Source of the DNA: Klebsiella quasivariicola
GTDB taxonomy: Bacteria > Pseudomonadota > Gammaproteobacteria > Enterobacterales > Enterobacteriaceae
Assembly: GCF_002269255.1 (NCBI RefSeq)
Contig: NZ_CP022824.1
Location: 1 to 64,000 of the forward strand
Direction: 5' to 3'
Length of the DNA: 64,000 bases
Shown here: positions 28,401 through 36,862 of the stretch, in pieces
Layout: the number at the start of each line of letters is the position of its first letter
Position numbering within the stretch: the first letter of the stretch is position 1
Translations under genes and position numbers: made by a program
The notes under the pieces: generated by a model
Told to the model about the DNA's origin: nothing
The model's database searches: none
The model's input: the letters and a program-made list of their open reading frames with translations, nothing else

Positions 28401-28643
28401 CTTGATGAAGCCCTCTATCATGGTGCCGTACTGCGTGTCCGGCCGAAAGCCATGACCGTGGCGGTGATCATTGCGGGTCTGCTGCCAATACTCTGGGGAA
28501 CCGGTGCAGGTTCAGAAGTCATGAGCCGTATCGCGGCACCCATGATTGGTGGGATGATCACGGCTCCGCTGCTGTCCCTGTTCATTATTCCTGCCGCCTA
28601 CAAATTAATCTGGCTGCGCAGACATAAAAAAAGCGTGTCCTGA
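25497..28643 (+). CDS. silA: SilA, RND-type Ag(I)/Cu(I) efflux pump
   Basis: A 1048-residue inner-membrane proton-driven pump of the heavy-metal RND family (CusA/CzcA). Twelve spans are arranged as one near the N-terminus (about 10-30), five at 335-520, one at 530-555 and five at 860-1035, with two large periplasmic loops. The proton-relay motif in span 4 reads GAMVDAAIVMIEN. Conserved periplasmic Met residues of the CusA type appear to be present. A ribosome binding site (GAGGAG) precedes ATG 25497. Last gene of silCFBA, followed by a hairpin. Confidence 0.96.
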   Translation: MIEWIIRRSVANRFLVMMGALFLSIWGTWTIINTPVDALPDLSDVQVIIKTSYPGQAPQIVENQVTYPLTTTMLSVPGAKTVRGFSQFGDSYVYVIFEDGTDLYWARSRVLEYLNQVQGKLPAGVSSEIGPDATGVGWIFEYALVDRNGKHDLSELRSLQDWFLKFELKTIPNVAEVASVGGVVKQYQIQVNPVKLSQYGISLPEVKQALESSNQEAGGSSVEMAEAEYMVRASGYLQSIDDFNNIVLKTGENGVPVYLRDVARVQTGPEMRRGIAELNGQGEVAGGVVILRSGKNARDVITAVRDKLETLKASLPEGVEIVTTYDRSQLIDRAIDNLSYKLLEEFIVVAVVCALFLWHVRSALVAIISLPLGLCIAFIVMHFQGLNANIMSLGGIAIAVGAMVDAAIVMIENAHKRLEEWDHQHPGEQIDNATRWKVITDASVEVGPALFISLLIITLSFIPIFTLEGQEGRLFGPLAFTKTYSMAGAAALAIIVIPILMGFWIRGKIPAETSNPLNRVLIKAYHPLLLRVLHWPKTTLLVAALSIFTVIWPLSQVGGEFLPKINEGDLLYMPSTLPGVSPAEAAALLQTTDKLIKSVPEVASVFGKTGKAETATDSAPLEMVETTIQLKPEDQWRPGMTIDKIIDELDRTVRLPGLANLWVPPIRNRIDMLSTGIKSPIGIKVSGTVLSDIDATAQSIEAVAKTVPGVVSVLAERLEGGRYIDIDINREKASRYGMTVGDVQLFVSSAIGGAMVGETVEGVARYPINIRYPQDYRNSPQALREMPILTPMKQQITLGDVADIKVVSGPTMLKTENARPASWIYVDARGRDMVSVVNDIKTAISEKVKLRPGTSVAFSGQFELLEHANKKLKLMVPMTVMIIFILLYLAFRRADEALLILMSLPFALVGGIWFLYWQGFHMSVATGTGFIALAGVAAEFGVVMLMYLRHAIEAHPELSRKETFTPEGLDEALYHGAVLRVRPKAMTVAVIIAGLLPILWGTGAGSEVMSRIAAPMIGGMITAPLLSLFIIPAAYKLIWLRRHKKSVS

Positions 28644-28649
28644 ACCTGA

Positions 28650-28679
28650 AAGGGCACCCCCTGTGGGTGTCCTTCTTTA
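28650..28679 (+). terminator. Hairpin after silA
   Basis: AAGGGCACCC pairs with GGGTGTCCTT across a 5-base loop, followed by a weak pyrimidine tract. It may attenuate rather than stop transcription into the DUF411 gene. Confidence 0.6.
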
Positions 28680-28729
28680 CTGATTCACCCTGACGTCAGG
28701 GTTTATATCGATAATATACAGAGGTGAGT

Positions 28730-29170
28730 ATGAAAAAAGTGGTTCTAATGGCGCTGGCTCTCGGCCTTTCACTACCCGCGATGGCGAGTGAAAAAGTGAT
28801 TGATATGTACAAATCTGAAAACTGTGGCTGTTGTTCCCTGTGGGGCAAAGCGATGGAAAAAGACGGGTTTGAAGTACGAACTCACGTCATGAATGATCAG
28901 GCGCTGTCAGCCCTGAAAGAAAAGCATGCTATTCCTGCAGGACTACGAAGTTGTCATACCGCGGTTGCCGGTAATTTGATCATTGAAGGCCATGTGCCTG
29001 CGACAACGATACATAAGGCAATGCAGTCTGGTTCGGGTATATACGGTCTCGCCACCCCCGGTATGCCAGCAGGAAGTCCTGGAATGGAGATGGGAGCCCG
29101 AAAAGAGGCTTACGATGTTATCGCATTCTCACCGGATGGAAGTAAAAAAGTCTTCCAGCGAATCGAATAG
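28730..29170 (+). CDS. DUF411 periplasmic metal-binding protein of the sil cluster
   Basis: A predicted periplasmic protein of the DUF411 family (related to CopG of copper systems) that uses cysteines and Met-rich segments to bind copper or silver. It has a signal peptide (about 1-20, ending PAMA). A thioredoxin-like fold carries the ENCGCC motif (about residues 32-37), a further Cys in LRSCHTA, and a Met-rich loop PGMPAGSPGMEMGA. ATG 28730 is preferred over an in-frame GTG at 28724 because it has the better-spaced GAGG. The place between silA and silP matches the gene historically called orf105, but this protein is longer (146 residues). Confidence 0.85.
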   Translation: MKKVVLMALALGLSLPAMASEKVIDMYKSENCGCCSLWGKAMEKDGFEVRTHVMNDQALSALKEKHAIPAGLRSCHTAVAGNLIIEGHVPATTIHKAMQSGSGIYGLATPGMPAGSPGMEMGARKEAYDVIAFSPDGSKKVFQRIE

Positions 29171-29296
29171 TCAGCGGAACGGCTGATAACGGGACGCCGG
29201 TAGCAGGCACTCCTGTGCCGGCGATATTCGTGGTAATCGCATCCATGACATACCCTGAAGACAGAAGATGCTTCGGTATGCATAAGGAGAGTTACT

Positions 29297-31744
29297 GTGA
29301 AAAATGACAATGCAGTGCAACACAACAACCAGACTGCTTCTGAGCAGACATTATCCCCGGACGAGGGCCACGTATTGCATAAGGTGAGAGATCCCGTGTG
29401 CGGGATGGCCATCCTGCCCGACAGGGCGCACAGCAGCATTCGATACCAGGACCACCAACTTTATTTCTGCTCCGCCAGCTGTGAGAGTAAATTTAAAGCC
29501 CATCCCGATCGTTATCTTACCGAAGATGCCAGTGAACATTCCCATCACCATCACCACGATCATCACGAAGTCAGCCCTGATCAGATAAAACAGCCTCACA
29601 ACCAGGCGGAAAAAGAGAATTCTGAAGGTGTGTGGACATGTCCGATGCACCCGGAGATACGCCGCAGTGGTCCCGGAAGCTGTCCTGTCTGTGGAATGGC
29701 ACTGGAGCCGCTCGTAGCTACGGCATCCACGGGGCCGAGTGATGAACTTCACGACATGACAAGACGCTTCTGGCTGGGGTTGTTGCTGGCGTTTCCGGTT
29801 CTGGTACTCGAAATGGGATCTCATCTGTTTCCCGACTTGAGGAATACAGTACCGCCACAGTACAACACATGGCTGCAGTTGCTTCTGGCCTCCCCTGTCG
29901 TGTTGTGGTGTGGCTGGCCATTCTTCGCCCGGGCCGGAATGTCGTTACGTAACCGCTCCCTGAATATGTTTACCCTTGTTGCAATGGGGACCGGCGTAGC
30001 CTGGGTTTACAGCGTCATTGCAACCGTCTTCCCCTCCTGGTTTCCTGCATCGTTCAGAAACATGGATGGCCTGGTGGCCGTTTATTTTGAAGCCGCAGCA
30101 GTTATTACGGTGCTTGTTCTGCTGGGACAGGTTCTTGAGCTGCGGGCACGGGAACAAACCTCAGGCGCCATTACTGCGCTTCTGAACCTTGCCCCCAAAA
30201 CCGCCAGACGGCTGGATCATGACGGTCATGAAACGGATATTAATGCGGAAGATGTCCTGCCTGGCGATAAGCTCCGCATCAGACCTGGAGAGAGTATTCC
30301 GGTCGACGGTATCGTGATCGAAGGCAAAACAACCGTTGATGAATCGATGGTGACCGGGGAGTCTATGCCGGTTACCAAAACGAAGGGTGACCCTGTCATT
30401 GGGGGGACGATTAATCAGACAGGTAGTCTTATCATCCGTGCAGAGAAAGTCGGTGATGAAACGATGCTCTCACGAATTGTTCAGATGGTCGCTGATGCAC
30501 AGCGTTCGCGTGCCCCCATCCAGAGAATGGCAGACAGCGTTTCAGGCTGGTTTGTTCCTCTGGTGATACTTATCGCGGTTGTTGCTTTCTTGATCTGGTC
30601 TGTCTGGGGGCCCGAGCCCAGGATGGCGCACGGTCTCATTGCGGCTGTGTCGGTCCTGATTATTGCCTGTCCCTGCGCGCTGGGACTGGCCACGCCGATG
30701 TCGATAATGGTGGGGGTGGGCAAAGGCGCCCAGGCCGGGGTGTTAATCAAGAATGCCGAAGCCCTTGAGCGTCTTGAAAAAGTGGACACGCTGGTTGTCG
30801 ACAAAACAGGCACGCTCACGGAAGGTTCGCCTACGGTGACAGGGATTATCAGTCTCAGTCCGGGTGGGGAAATATCTCTTTTACGTGTAACAGCTGCAGT
30901 GGAAAAAGGTTCGCAGCATCCGTTGGGTATGGCTGTTGTCAGAGCCGCGCATGAAAAGGGGATCGTGATACCTGCCGTCAGTAATTTCAATGCCCCGTCG
31001 GGGAAAGGTGTCTCAGGCGATGTCGAAGGTCAACGGGTTGTTATTGGTAATGAACTGGCTATGCAGGAAAACAGTATCGTTATTGATAATCAAAAGGCCG
31101 TTGCGGATACGTTGCGGATGGAAGGCGCTACCGTTATCTATGTGGCCACAGACGGGAACCTTGCAGGCATGATAGCTATCTCGGATCCCGTGAAAGCAAC
31201 CACGCCGGATGCGCTTAAAGCTTTGCGTCAGGCGGGGATCCGCATTGTTATGCTCACCGGGGATAACCAGCTTACTGCTGAAGCAGTCGCACGGAAACTG
31301 GGAATAGATGAGGTTGAAGCCGGGATTCTGCCGGATGGCAAAAAAGCAGTGATAACCCGACTGAAAGCGTCTGGCCATGTGGTTGCGATGGCCGGAGACG
31401 GTGTGAATGATGCCCCGGCGCTGGCAGCGGCTGACGTGGGTATAGCCATGGGAACGGGTACAGATGTGGCAATAGAAAGTGCTGGCGTTACCCTTCTCAA
31501 AGGCGATTTGATGATACTCAACAGGGCCCGTCATCTGTCAGAAATCACCATGAAAAATATCCGGCAGAATCTGTTTTTTGCGTTTATCTACAATGCTCTT
31601 GGGGTGCCTGTAGCTGCAGGTCTGCTTTATCCTGTGTATGGAATACTGCTGTCGCCAGTTATTGCGGCGGCGGCTATGGCCCTTTCCTCCGTTAGCGTCA
31701 TTGCAAATGCGTTGCGTCTGAAAAGTGTCAGGCTCGGGAAATAA
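29297..31744 (+). CDS. silP: SilP, P1B-type Ag(I)/Cu(I)-exporting ATPase
   Basis: An inner-membrane ATPase moving Ag(I)/Cu(I) from cytoplasm to periplasm. The N-terminus carries a YHS-type metal domain (DPVCGMAI, FCSASCESKF), a His-rich linker (HSHHHHHDHHE) and a second short metal-binding motif (WTCPMHPEIRRSGPGSCPVCGM). The ATPase core follows: the TGES actuator loop (MVTGESMPV), the membrane CPC motif (IIACPCALGLATP), the phosphorylated Asp in DKTGTLTEG, and the hinge GDGVNDAPAL. Full length at 815 residues, with about eight spans. It follows the DUF411 gene by 126 bp. Confidence 0.95.
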   Translation: MKNDNAVQHNNQTASEQTLSPDEGHVLHKVRDPVCGMAILPDRAHSSIRYQDHQLYFCSASCESKFKAHPDRYLTEDASEHSHHHHHDHHEVSPDQIKQPHNQAEKENSEGVWTCPMHPEIRRSGPGSCPVCGMALEPLVATASTGPSDELHDMTRRFWLGLLLAFPVLVLEMGSHLFPDLRNTVPPQYNTWLQLLLASPVVLWCGWPFFARAGMSLRNRSLNMFTLVAMGTGVAWVYSVIATVFPSWFPASFRNMDGLVAVYFEAAAVITVLVLLGQVLELRAREQTSGAITALLNLAPKTARRLDHDGHETDINAEDVLPGDKLRIRPGESIPVDGIVIEGKTTVDESMVTGESMPVTKTKGDPVIGGTINQTGSLIIRAEKVGDETMLSRIVQMVADAQRSRAPIQRMADSVSGWFVPLVILIAVVAFLIWSVWGPEPRMAHGLIAAVSVLIIACPCALGLATPMSIMVGVGKGAQAGVLIKNAEALERLEKVDTLVVDKTGTLTEGSPTVTGIISLSPGGEISLLRVTAAVEKGSQHPLGMAVVRAAHEKGIVIPAVSNFNAPSGKGVSGDVEGQRVVIGNELAMQENSIVIDNQKAVADTLRMEGATVIYVATDGNLAGMIAISDPVKATTPDALKALRQAGIRIVMLTGDNQLTAEAVARKLGIDEVEAGILPDGKKAVITRLKASGHVVAMAGDGVNDAPALAAADVGIAMGTGTDVAIESAGVTLLKGDLMILNRARHLSEITMKNIRQNLFFAFIYNALGVPVAAGLLYPVYGILLSPVIAAAAMALSSVSVIANALRLKSVRLGK

Positions 31745-31784
31745 CCCTGAATGAAGGGTCTGTTACTAACAGAAGGAGTCCGGT

Positions 31785-31982
31785 ATGAAAAGTACCACCT
31801 ATGCGCTTATTGCTGTCGCCGCGATTGCGGCATTTGCCCTCCTGCGCGAACACTGGTCACATGTGGCAGGTTACTGGCCATATCTGTTATTGCTGGTCTG
31901 CCCGCTAATGCATCTTTTCCACGGCCACGGAGGGCATGGAGATCATCAACATCAAGGAAGTGAAAACGATAAAAAAAATTAA
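31785..31982 (+). CDS. DUF2933 small membrane protein of the sil cluster
   Basis: A 65-residue protein with two hydrophobic segments (about 5-20 and 28-45) and a His-rich tail (LFHGHGGHGDHQHQG) that could bind metal at the membrane surface. It belongs to the DUF2933 type often found downstream of silP-like ATPases. It starts 40 bp after silP with AGAAGGAG as ribosome binding site. Role unknown. Confidence 0.82.
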   Translation: MKSTTYALIAVAAIAAFALLREHWSHVAGYWPYLLLLVCPLMHLFHGHGGHGDHQHQGSENDKKN

Positions 31983-31991
31983 TCCGGCAGA

Positions 31992-32012
31992 CGGGGCCGC
32001 GTCGCGGCCCCG
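31992..32012. terminator. GC-rich hairpin between convergent sil and M23 genes
   Basis: CGGGGCCGC pairs with GCGGCCCCG over three loop bases. It sits between the DUF2933 stop and the stop of the M23 gene. There is no clear T-run, so efficiency is uncertain. Confidence 0.6.
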
Positions 32013-32015
32013 TTA

Positions 32016-32753
32016 TCAGTCCAGGTATCGTTCGTAGTCTCTGGCATGCGCAAAGGCATGCTGTTCAAGTTTGTTATCAGCGGGTGCCGCTGCCCGGAAC
32101 GCCAGTGAGTTAACAGGATTGTTATTGATGACCAGCTCGTAATGCAGATGAGGACCGGATGAACGTCCGCTGTTACCGGATAACGCAATAGCGTCTCCCC
32201 GGGTAACCCTGGCCCCTTTAGTAACGAGTATTTTATTGAGGTGGAGATAGCGAGTTTTAACACCGGCTTTTCCCGTTACTTCAACAAAATATCCCATGGT
32301 ACTGTTGTATTCGGCCCGGGTGATTTTTCCGTCGATGACGCTGACTATTTTCGTGTTCATGGGCATGGAATAATCAATGCCATTATGGGGACTCACTTTT
32401 CCCGATACCGGGTTAAGTCTTGCAGGATTGAAAGGCGAACTGAGTCTTGCTGTGGCCGGTAACGGATAATCGAGACTGCCTTTCCCGGAAGTATCGGAAA
32501 GGTTATAGAACTTTTTATCTGATATACGATACGCCGTGTAATTAAATGAACCGGACGTAAATTTATAGGCCACGACACGTGATTTTCCCGCTTTCTTTTG
32601 CAGTACGAGTTTTAATGATTCATTTTTTTTCAAATGCCGCAGATTAAACCGGGAAGGCAAGGAGCGCTGAAGAGTAGCGATCTCGTTCGATTCCAGCCCC
32701 GAGCGGGTGGCTGAAAGGTAGGCATTTTCTTTTACGACATCGGTAGAATACAT
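32016..32753 (-). CDS. M23-family peptidase of the copper/silver island
   Basis: A 245-residue LytM-type zinc endopeptidase, expected to cut peptidoglycan cross-bridges. The zinc site is complete: His in SPHNGIDYS with the Asp three residues later, and the HLHYE motif near residue 203. An N-terminal segment (about 1-95) resembles the regulatory region of YebA/MepM-like enzymes. No signal peptide is visible from ATG 32753, so a start further upstream or another export route cannot be excluded. In this island the gene sits between sil and pco and has been called pcoG in some descriptions. A possible role is remodelling the wall for the SilCBA pump, which is inference. Confidence 0.82.
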   Translation of the reverse strand: MYSTDVVKENAYLSATRSGLESNEIATLQRSLPSRFNLRHLKKNESLKLVLQKKAGKSRVVAYKFTSGSFNYTAYRISDKKFYNLSDTSGKGSLDYPLPATARLSSPFNPARLNPVSGKVSPHNGIDYSMPMNTKIVSVIDGKITRAEYNSTMGYFVEVTGKAGVKTRYLHLNKILVTKGARVTRGDAIALSGNSGRSSGPHLHYELVINNNPVNSLAFRAAAPADNKLEQHAFAHARDYERYLD

Positions 32754-32845
32754 TTACTGGAATTCGCCGTTAGCATGAACACTGCGGCGTATGCTAGGGG
32801 TTTTCAGGAGGCGTGTCATCTGTCAGTTAATCGGGAGCACCGTTG

Positions 32846-32932
32846 ATGGTCGTCATTTTTGTAACATATCTTGTTTCCCGTTTGCTCCTGAAGCTCTGGG
32901 AACTGTATGACCAGCCCGACGGTGATGATTAA
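32846..32932 (+). CDS. Possible 28-residue small protein
   Basis: ATG 32846, preceded by a good GGGAG ribosome binding site eight bases upstream, opens 28 codons to TAA 32930. They encode a hydrophobic first half (MVVIFVTYLVSRLLLKLWEL) and an acidic end. Nothing similar is recognised. It lies alone between the M23 gene and the pcoE-like gene. Confidence 0.3.
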   Translation: MVVIFVTYLVSRLLLKLWELYDQPDGDD

Positions 32933-33041
32933 CGGGACTGAAACAGGTTACGGCAGAGCAATATGGGGCTCATGTCCTGCTACGTAACCCGTCAGTAAAG
33001 CCCTGCTGCGCACCTGACGCTAAGCACTAACCCGCCTGCAG

Positions 33042-33491
33042 TTACCTGGTCGAATACAGCCCGCGAAGCTTTCTTGCCTGCGTCTGATGTGCTTCCGCAC
33101 CGGCATTATTGACCTGCTCATGCACGAGAGCGGCTTTTTCTCCGGCATTCAGTTCGTTAAAAGAAGAAGACGAGGTCTTTGAATTTGCATCACTGCCGGA
33201 CAGCATTTTTTTATGTTCCTCAATCATTTTCTGATGCGCATAGGACGCGCTGTTGTTCATAAATGAATGAGCAACAATGGCCCTTTCATGTTCATTCATT
33301 TCAGAGAATGAGGACGTGTTGTTTTTATTAACCCTGTCCGGTAAGTTTTCATGCGTCGAGGAGTTCACATGACTGACGGCTGAGGCATTATTAACAAATC
33401 GATGTGCTTCATGGGCAATATCACTGGACTGAGCAAAAGCTGCCCCACAAAATAAAGCTGTAAACGCAGTGGTCGTGATTAATATATTCAT
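33042..33491 (-). CDS. SilE/PcoE-like periplasmic metal-binding protein
   Basis: A 149-residue secreted protein (signal peptide about 1-20, ending CGAAFA). Its mature part repeats the SilE/PcoE motif: MNEHERAIVAHSFMNN, SASYAHQKMIEEHKKM and LNAGEKAALVHEQVNN. His and Met residues in these repeats would bind Cu(I)/Ag(I) in the periplasm. It is the most divergent of the three SilE-like proteins in this window. It is transcribed away from pcoA, and the 230-bp space between them holds a strong palindrome. Published names vary (pcoE1, pcoF), so no symbol is given. Confidence 0.85.
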   Translation of the reverse strand: MNILITTTAFTALFCGAAFAQSSDIAHEAHRFVNNASAVSHVNSSTHENLPDRVNKNNTSSFSEMNEHERAIVAHSFMNNSASYAHQKMIEEHKKMLSGSDANSKTSSSSFNELNAGEKAALVHEQVNNAGAEAHQTQARKLRGLYSTR

Positions 33492-33590
33492 GTGTAATTA
33501 CCTTCTGAGGTACATAAAAGATGTCCTTATGATCATATATAAAAAAATCAACCTGTGGGGAAGATGACGTAAATGTAATACAGCCACGTA

Positions 33591-33608
33591 CATTACACGA
33601 TTGTAATG
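33591..33608. promoter_or_regulatory. Palindromic operator in the pcoA promoter region
   Basis: CATTACACGATTGTAATG has perfect 7-bp arms around CGAT. It lies about 116 bp before pcoA and 100 bp before the divergent pcoE-like gene. It fits the copper-box type recognised by PcoR/CopR regulators. A related half, ATGTAATAC, lies just upstream at 33573. Confidence 0.7.
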
Positions 33609-33724
33609 AATTTGTTTCTTAAGGTGTGCTAGATTCATTTCATTGTAAGTGGATGAACCAGTAATTTAATTTAAATCGGTTCTCGAATTCTGTCAGTAAC
33701 CATACTTTAAATAAGGGAATGCGC

Positions 33725-35542
33725 ATGCTGTTGAAAACGTCTCGACGAACTTTCCTGAAGGGGTTAACCCTCTCTGGCGTAGCCGGAAGTCTTGGCGTAT
33801 GGAGTTTCAATGCGCGTTCCAGTCTGAGCCTGCCAGTTGCCGCATCCCTGCAGGGTACTCAGTTTGACCTGACCATTGGTGAAACGGCCGTCAATATCAC
33901 GGGCAGTGAGCGTCAGGCCAAAACAATCAATGGAGGCCTGCCGGGGCCCGTTCTTCGCTGGAAAGAAGGTGACACCATTACCCTGAAGGTCAAAAACCGT
34001 CTTAATGAACAGACGTCCATTCACTGGCACGGCATTATTCTTCCGGCCAATATGGATGGTGTTCCGGGGCTGAGTTTTATGGGCATAGAGCCTGATGATA
34101 CCTACGTTTACACCTTTAAGGTTAAGCAGAACGGGACTTACTGGTACCACAGCCATTCCGGTCTGCAGGAACAGGAGGGGGTATACGGTGCCATTATCAT
34201 CGATGCCAGGGAGCCAGAACCGTTTGCTTACGATCGTGAGCATGTGGTCATGTTGTCTGACTGGACCGATGAAAATCCTCACAGCCTGCTGAAAAAATTA
34301 AAAAAACAGTCGGATTACTACAATTTCAATAAACCAACCGTTGGCTCTTTTTTCCGCGACGTGAATACCAGGGGGCTGTCAGCCACCATTGCCGATCGGA
34401 AAATGTGGGCTGAAATGAAAATGAATCCGACTGACCTCGCGGATGTCAGTGGCTACACCTACACCTATCTCATGAACGGGCAGGCCCCGCTGAAAAACTG
34501 GACCGGACTGTTCCGTCCCGGTGAAAAGATACGCTTACGGTTTATCAACGGCTCGGCAATGACCTATTTCGATATCCGTATCCCCGGGCTGAAAATGACG
34601 GTCGTGGCTGCAGATGGCCAGTATGTAAACCCGGTTACCGTTGACGAATTCAGGATTGCCGTTGCCGAAACCTATGATGTCATTGTGGAGCCTCAGGGTG
34701 AGGCCTATACCATCTTCGCACAATCCATGGACAGGACCGGTTACGCTCGAGGGACACTGGCCACGAGAGAAGGGTTAAGTGCTGCCGTTCCCCCCCTCGA
34801 TCCCCGTCCTCTGTTGACCATGGAAGATATGGGTATGGGGGGAATGGGACATGATATGGCAGGAATGGACCACAGCCAGATGGGAGGCATGGATAACAGC
34901 GGAGAGATGATGTCTATGGACGGTGCTGACCTTCCGGATAGCGGGACATCCTCCGCGCCCATGGATCACAGCAGCATGGCCGGTATGGATCATTCCCGGA
35001 TGGCCGGAATGCCGGGTATGCAAAGTCATCCTGCGTCAGAAACGGATAACCCACTGGTTGATATGCAGGCGATGAGCGTCTCTCCGAAATTAAATGATCC
35101 GGGTATTGGTCTTCGAAATAACGGAAGAAAGGTTCTCACGTACGCGGATTTGAAAAGCCGCTTTGAGGATCCTGACGGACGTGAACCTGGCCGTACCATA
35201 GAACTGCATTTAACCGGCCACATGGAAAAGTTTGCCTGGTCATTTAACGGAATCAAGTTTTCAGATGCCGCACCGGTGCTGCTGAAATACGGTGAGCGGC
35301 TCAGGATCACGCTGATCAACGATACCATGATGACTCACCCCATTCACCTGCATGGTATGTGGAGCGATCTGGAAGATGAAAACGGTAATTTCATGGTTCG
35401 TAAACACACAATAGATGTTCCCCCTGGTACAAAACGCAGTTACAGAGTGACAGCAGATGCGCTTGGCCGCTGGGCGTATCACTGCCATTTGCTCTATCAC
35501 ATGGAAATGGGAATGTTTCGTGAAGTCCGGGTGGAGGAATGA
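33725..35542 (+). CDS. pcoA: PcoA, periplasmic multicopper oxidase
   Basis: A Tat-exported multicopper oxidase that oxidises Cu(I) to less toxic Cu(II) and sequesters copper. The start is ATG 33725, with GGGA seven bases upstream and the known 605-residue product; ATG 33719 is too close to that site. The Tat signal contains SRRTFLKG. Copper ligands are visible in the cupredoxin domains: SIHWHGI, WYHSHSG, HPIHLHGM and HCHLLYHMEM. A Met/His-rich insert (about residues 370-450, with MGGMGHDMAGMDHSQM-type repeats) binds Cu(I). First gene of pcoABCD. Confidence 0.96.
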   Translation: MLLKTSRRTFLKGLTLSGVAGSLGVWSFNARSSLSLPVAASLQGTQFDLTIGETAVNITGSERQAKTINGGLPGPVLRWKEGDTITLKVKNRLNEQTSIHWHGIILPANMDGVPGLSFMGIEPDDTYVYTFKVKQNGTYWYHSHSGLQEQEGVYGAIIIDAREPEPFAYDREHVVMLSDWTDENPHSLLKKLKKQSDYYNFNKPTVGSFFRDVNTRGLSATIADRKMWAEMKMNPTDLADVSGYTYTYLMNGQAPLKNWTGLFRPGEKIRLRFINGSAMTYFDIRIPGLKMTVVAADGQYVNPVTVDEFRIAVAETYDVIVEPQGEAYTIFAQSMDRTGYARGTLATREGLSAAVPPLDPRPLLTMEDMGMGGMGHDMAGMDHSQMGGMDNSGEMMSMDGADLPDSGTSSAPMDHSSMAGMDHSRMAGMPGMQSHPASETDNPLVDMQAMSVSPKLNDPGIGLRNNGRKVLTYADLKSRFEDPDGREPGRTIELHLTGHMEKFAWSFNGIKFSDAAPVLLKYGERLRITLINDTMMTHPIHLHGMWSDLEDENGNFMVRKHTIDVPPGTKRSYRVTADALGRWAYHCHLLYHMEMGMFREVRVEE

Positions 35543-35547
35543 TGCGA

Positions 35548-36438
35548 ATGAAGAGAAATTTGAAGGCCATACCTGTTCTGGTCGCCGGTTTGTTTACCTC
35601 ACAGCTTTCTATTGCGGCGGGCTCCGTCTCTGCAGATCCCCACGCCGGGCACGACATGTCTGCCATGCAGATGCCAGCAGATGAGAATTTCACTGAGATG
35701 ACGTCAATGGAGCCCATTGTAACTGAGAGCAGAACGCCAATTCCGCCTGTTACCGATGCCGACCGGAAGGCTGCATTCGGCAATTTACAGGGGCATGCGA
35801 TTCACGACAGTGCGATTAATTATCTGGTTCTGCTGGATCAACTGGAATGGCAACGGTCGGATAACACCAACAATTTCAGCTGGAGTGTTAACAGCTGGAT
35901 TGGAGGCGACACAGATCGGATTTGGCTAAAGAGTGAAGGTGAACGAAGCAATGGGGAAACGGAGGCGGCTGAAGCGCAGTTACTCTGGGGACATGCGGTT
36001 GGCCCATGGTGGGATTTGGTTGCGGGTGTCAGGCAGGATTTCAGACCTGCTTCTGCCCGGACCTGGGCTGCTGTCGGTTTTCAGGGGCTGGCACTCTATA
36101 ATTTTGAGTCTGAAATTACGGGTTTTGTCAGTAATGGCGGAAAAGCAGCCCTTCGTCTGGGAGGAGAATACGACGTTTTACTGACTAACCGGCTCATACT
36201 CCAGCCATCCTATGAGGTGAATTTCTACAGTCAGGATGATGAATCGCGGGGTCGCGGCAGGGGACTGACTGACACAGAGCTGGGGCTCCGGCTGCGCTAT
36301 GAAATACGCCGTGAGTTTGCACCCTATATAGGCGTTTCCTGGAATCAACTTTACGGGAAAACATCCGATATGGCGAAAAGAGAAGGTGAGAAAGACCATC
36401 AGGTAGTATTCCTGGCGGGAGCCAGAATCTGGTTTTAA
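35548..36438 (+). CDS. pcoB: PcoB, outer-membrane copper-resistance protein
   Basis: A 296-residue outer-membrane beta-barrel (CopB family) thought to work with PcoA in copper handling. It has a signal peptide (about 1-23), a Met/His-rich N-terminus (HAGHDMSAMQM) and then alternating amphipathic strands ending with Phe (ARIWF), typical of an outer-membrane protein. ATG 35548 gives the known length; in-frame ATGs at 35539 and 35542 overlap the pcoA stop. Confidence 0.94.
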   Translation: MKRNLKAIPVLVAGLFTSQLSIAAGSVSADPHAGHDMSAMQMPADENFTEMTSMEPIVTESRTPIPPVTDADRKAAFGNLQGHAIHDSAINYLVLLDQLEWQRSDNTNNFSWSVNSWIGGDTDRIWLKSEGERSNGETEAAEAQLLWGHAVGPWWDLVAGVRQDFRPASARTWAAVGFQGLALYNFESEITGFVSNGGKAALRLGGEYDVLLTNRLILQPSYEVNFYSQDDESRGRGRGLTDTELGLRLRYEIRREFAPYIGVSWNQLYGKTSDMAKREGEKDHQVVFLAGARIWF

Positions 36439-36477
36439 CGCACTGATATAAAACACTCAACTAAACAGGTAAATAAA

Positions 36478-36858
36478 ATGTCGATTTTAAATAAAGCCAT
36501 TCTTACAGGTGGCCTCGTTATGGGCGTTGCTTTCTCTGCTATGGCCCATCCGGAATTAAAAAGCTCTGTGCCACAGGCTGATTCAGCCGTAGCGGCCCCG
36601 GAAAAGATTCAGCTTAATTTCTCGGAAAATCTGACCGTGAAATTCTCAGGTGCAAAATTAACGATGACGGGTATGAAAGGCATGTCATCACATTCTCCGA
36701 TGCCGGTCGCGGCAAAAGTGGCGCCAGGCGCTGACCCTAAATCGATGGTCATTATTCCGCGAGAGCCTTTACCCGCTGGCACTTATCGTGTTGACTGGCG
36801 CGCGGTTTCTTCAGATACGCACCCTATTACCGGTAATTACACCTTTACAGTGAAGTAA
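36478..36858 (+). CDS. pcoC: PcoC, periplasmic copper carrier
   Basis: A 126-residue CopC-family copper chaperone. The signal peptide is cleaved before His24 (AMA|HPELKSS), and that His is the Cu(II) ligand. A Met-rich loop (MTGMKGMSSHSPM) forms the Cu(I) site, and the second conserved His lies in DTHPITGNY. It passes copper to PcoD or PcoA. The stop is four bases before pcoD. Confidence 0.95.
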   Translation: MSILNKAILTGGLVMGVAFSAMAHPELKSSVPQADSAVAAPEKIQLNFSENLTVKFSGAKLTMTGMKGMSSHSPMPVAAKVAPGADPKSMVIIPREPLPAGTYRVDWRAVSSDTHPITGNYTFTVK

Positions 36859-36862
36859 TATT

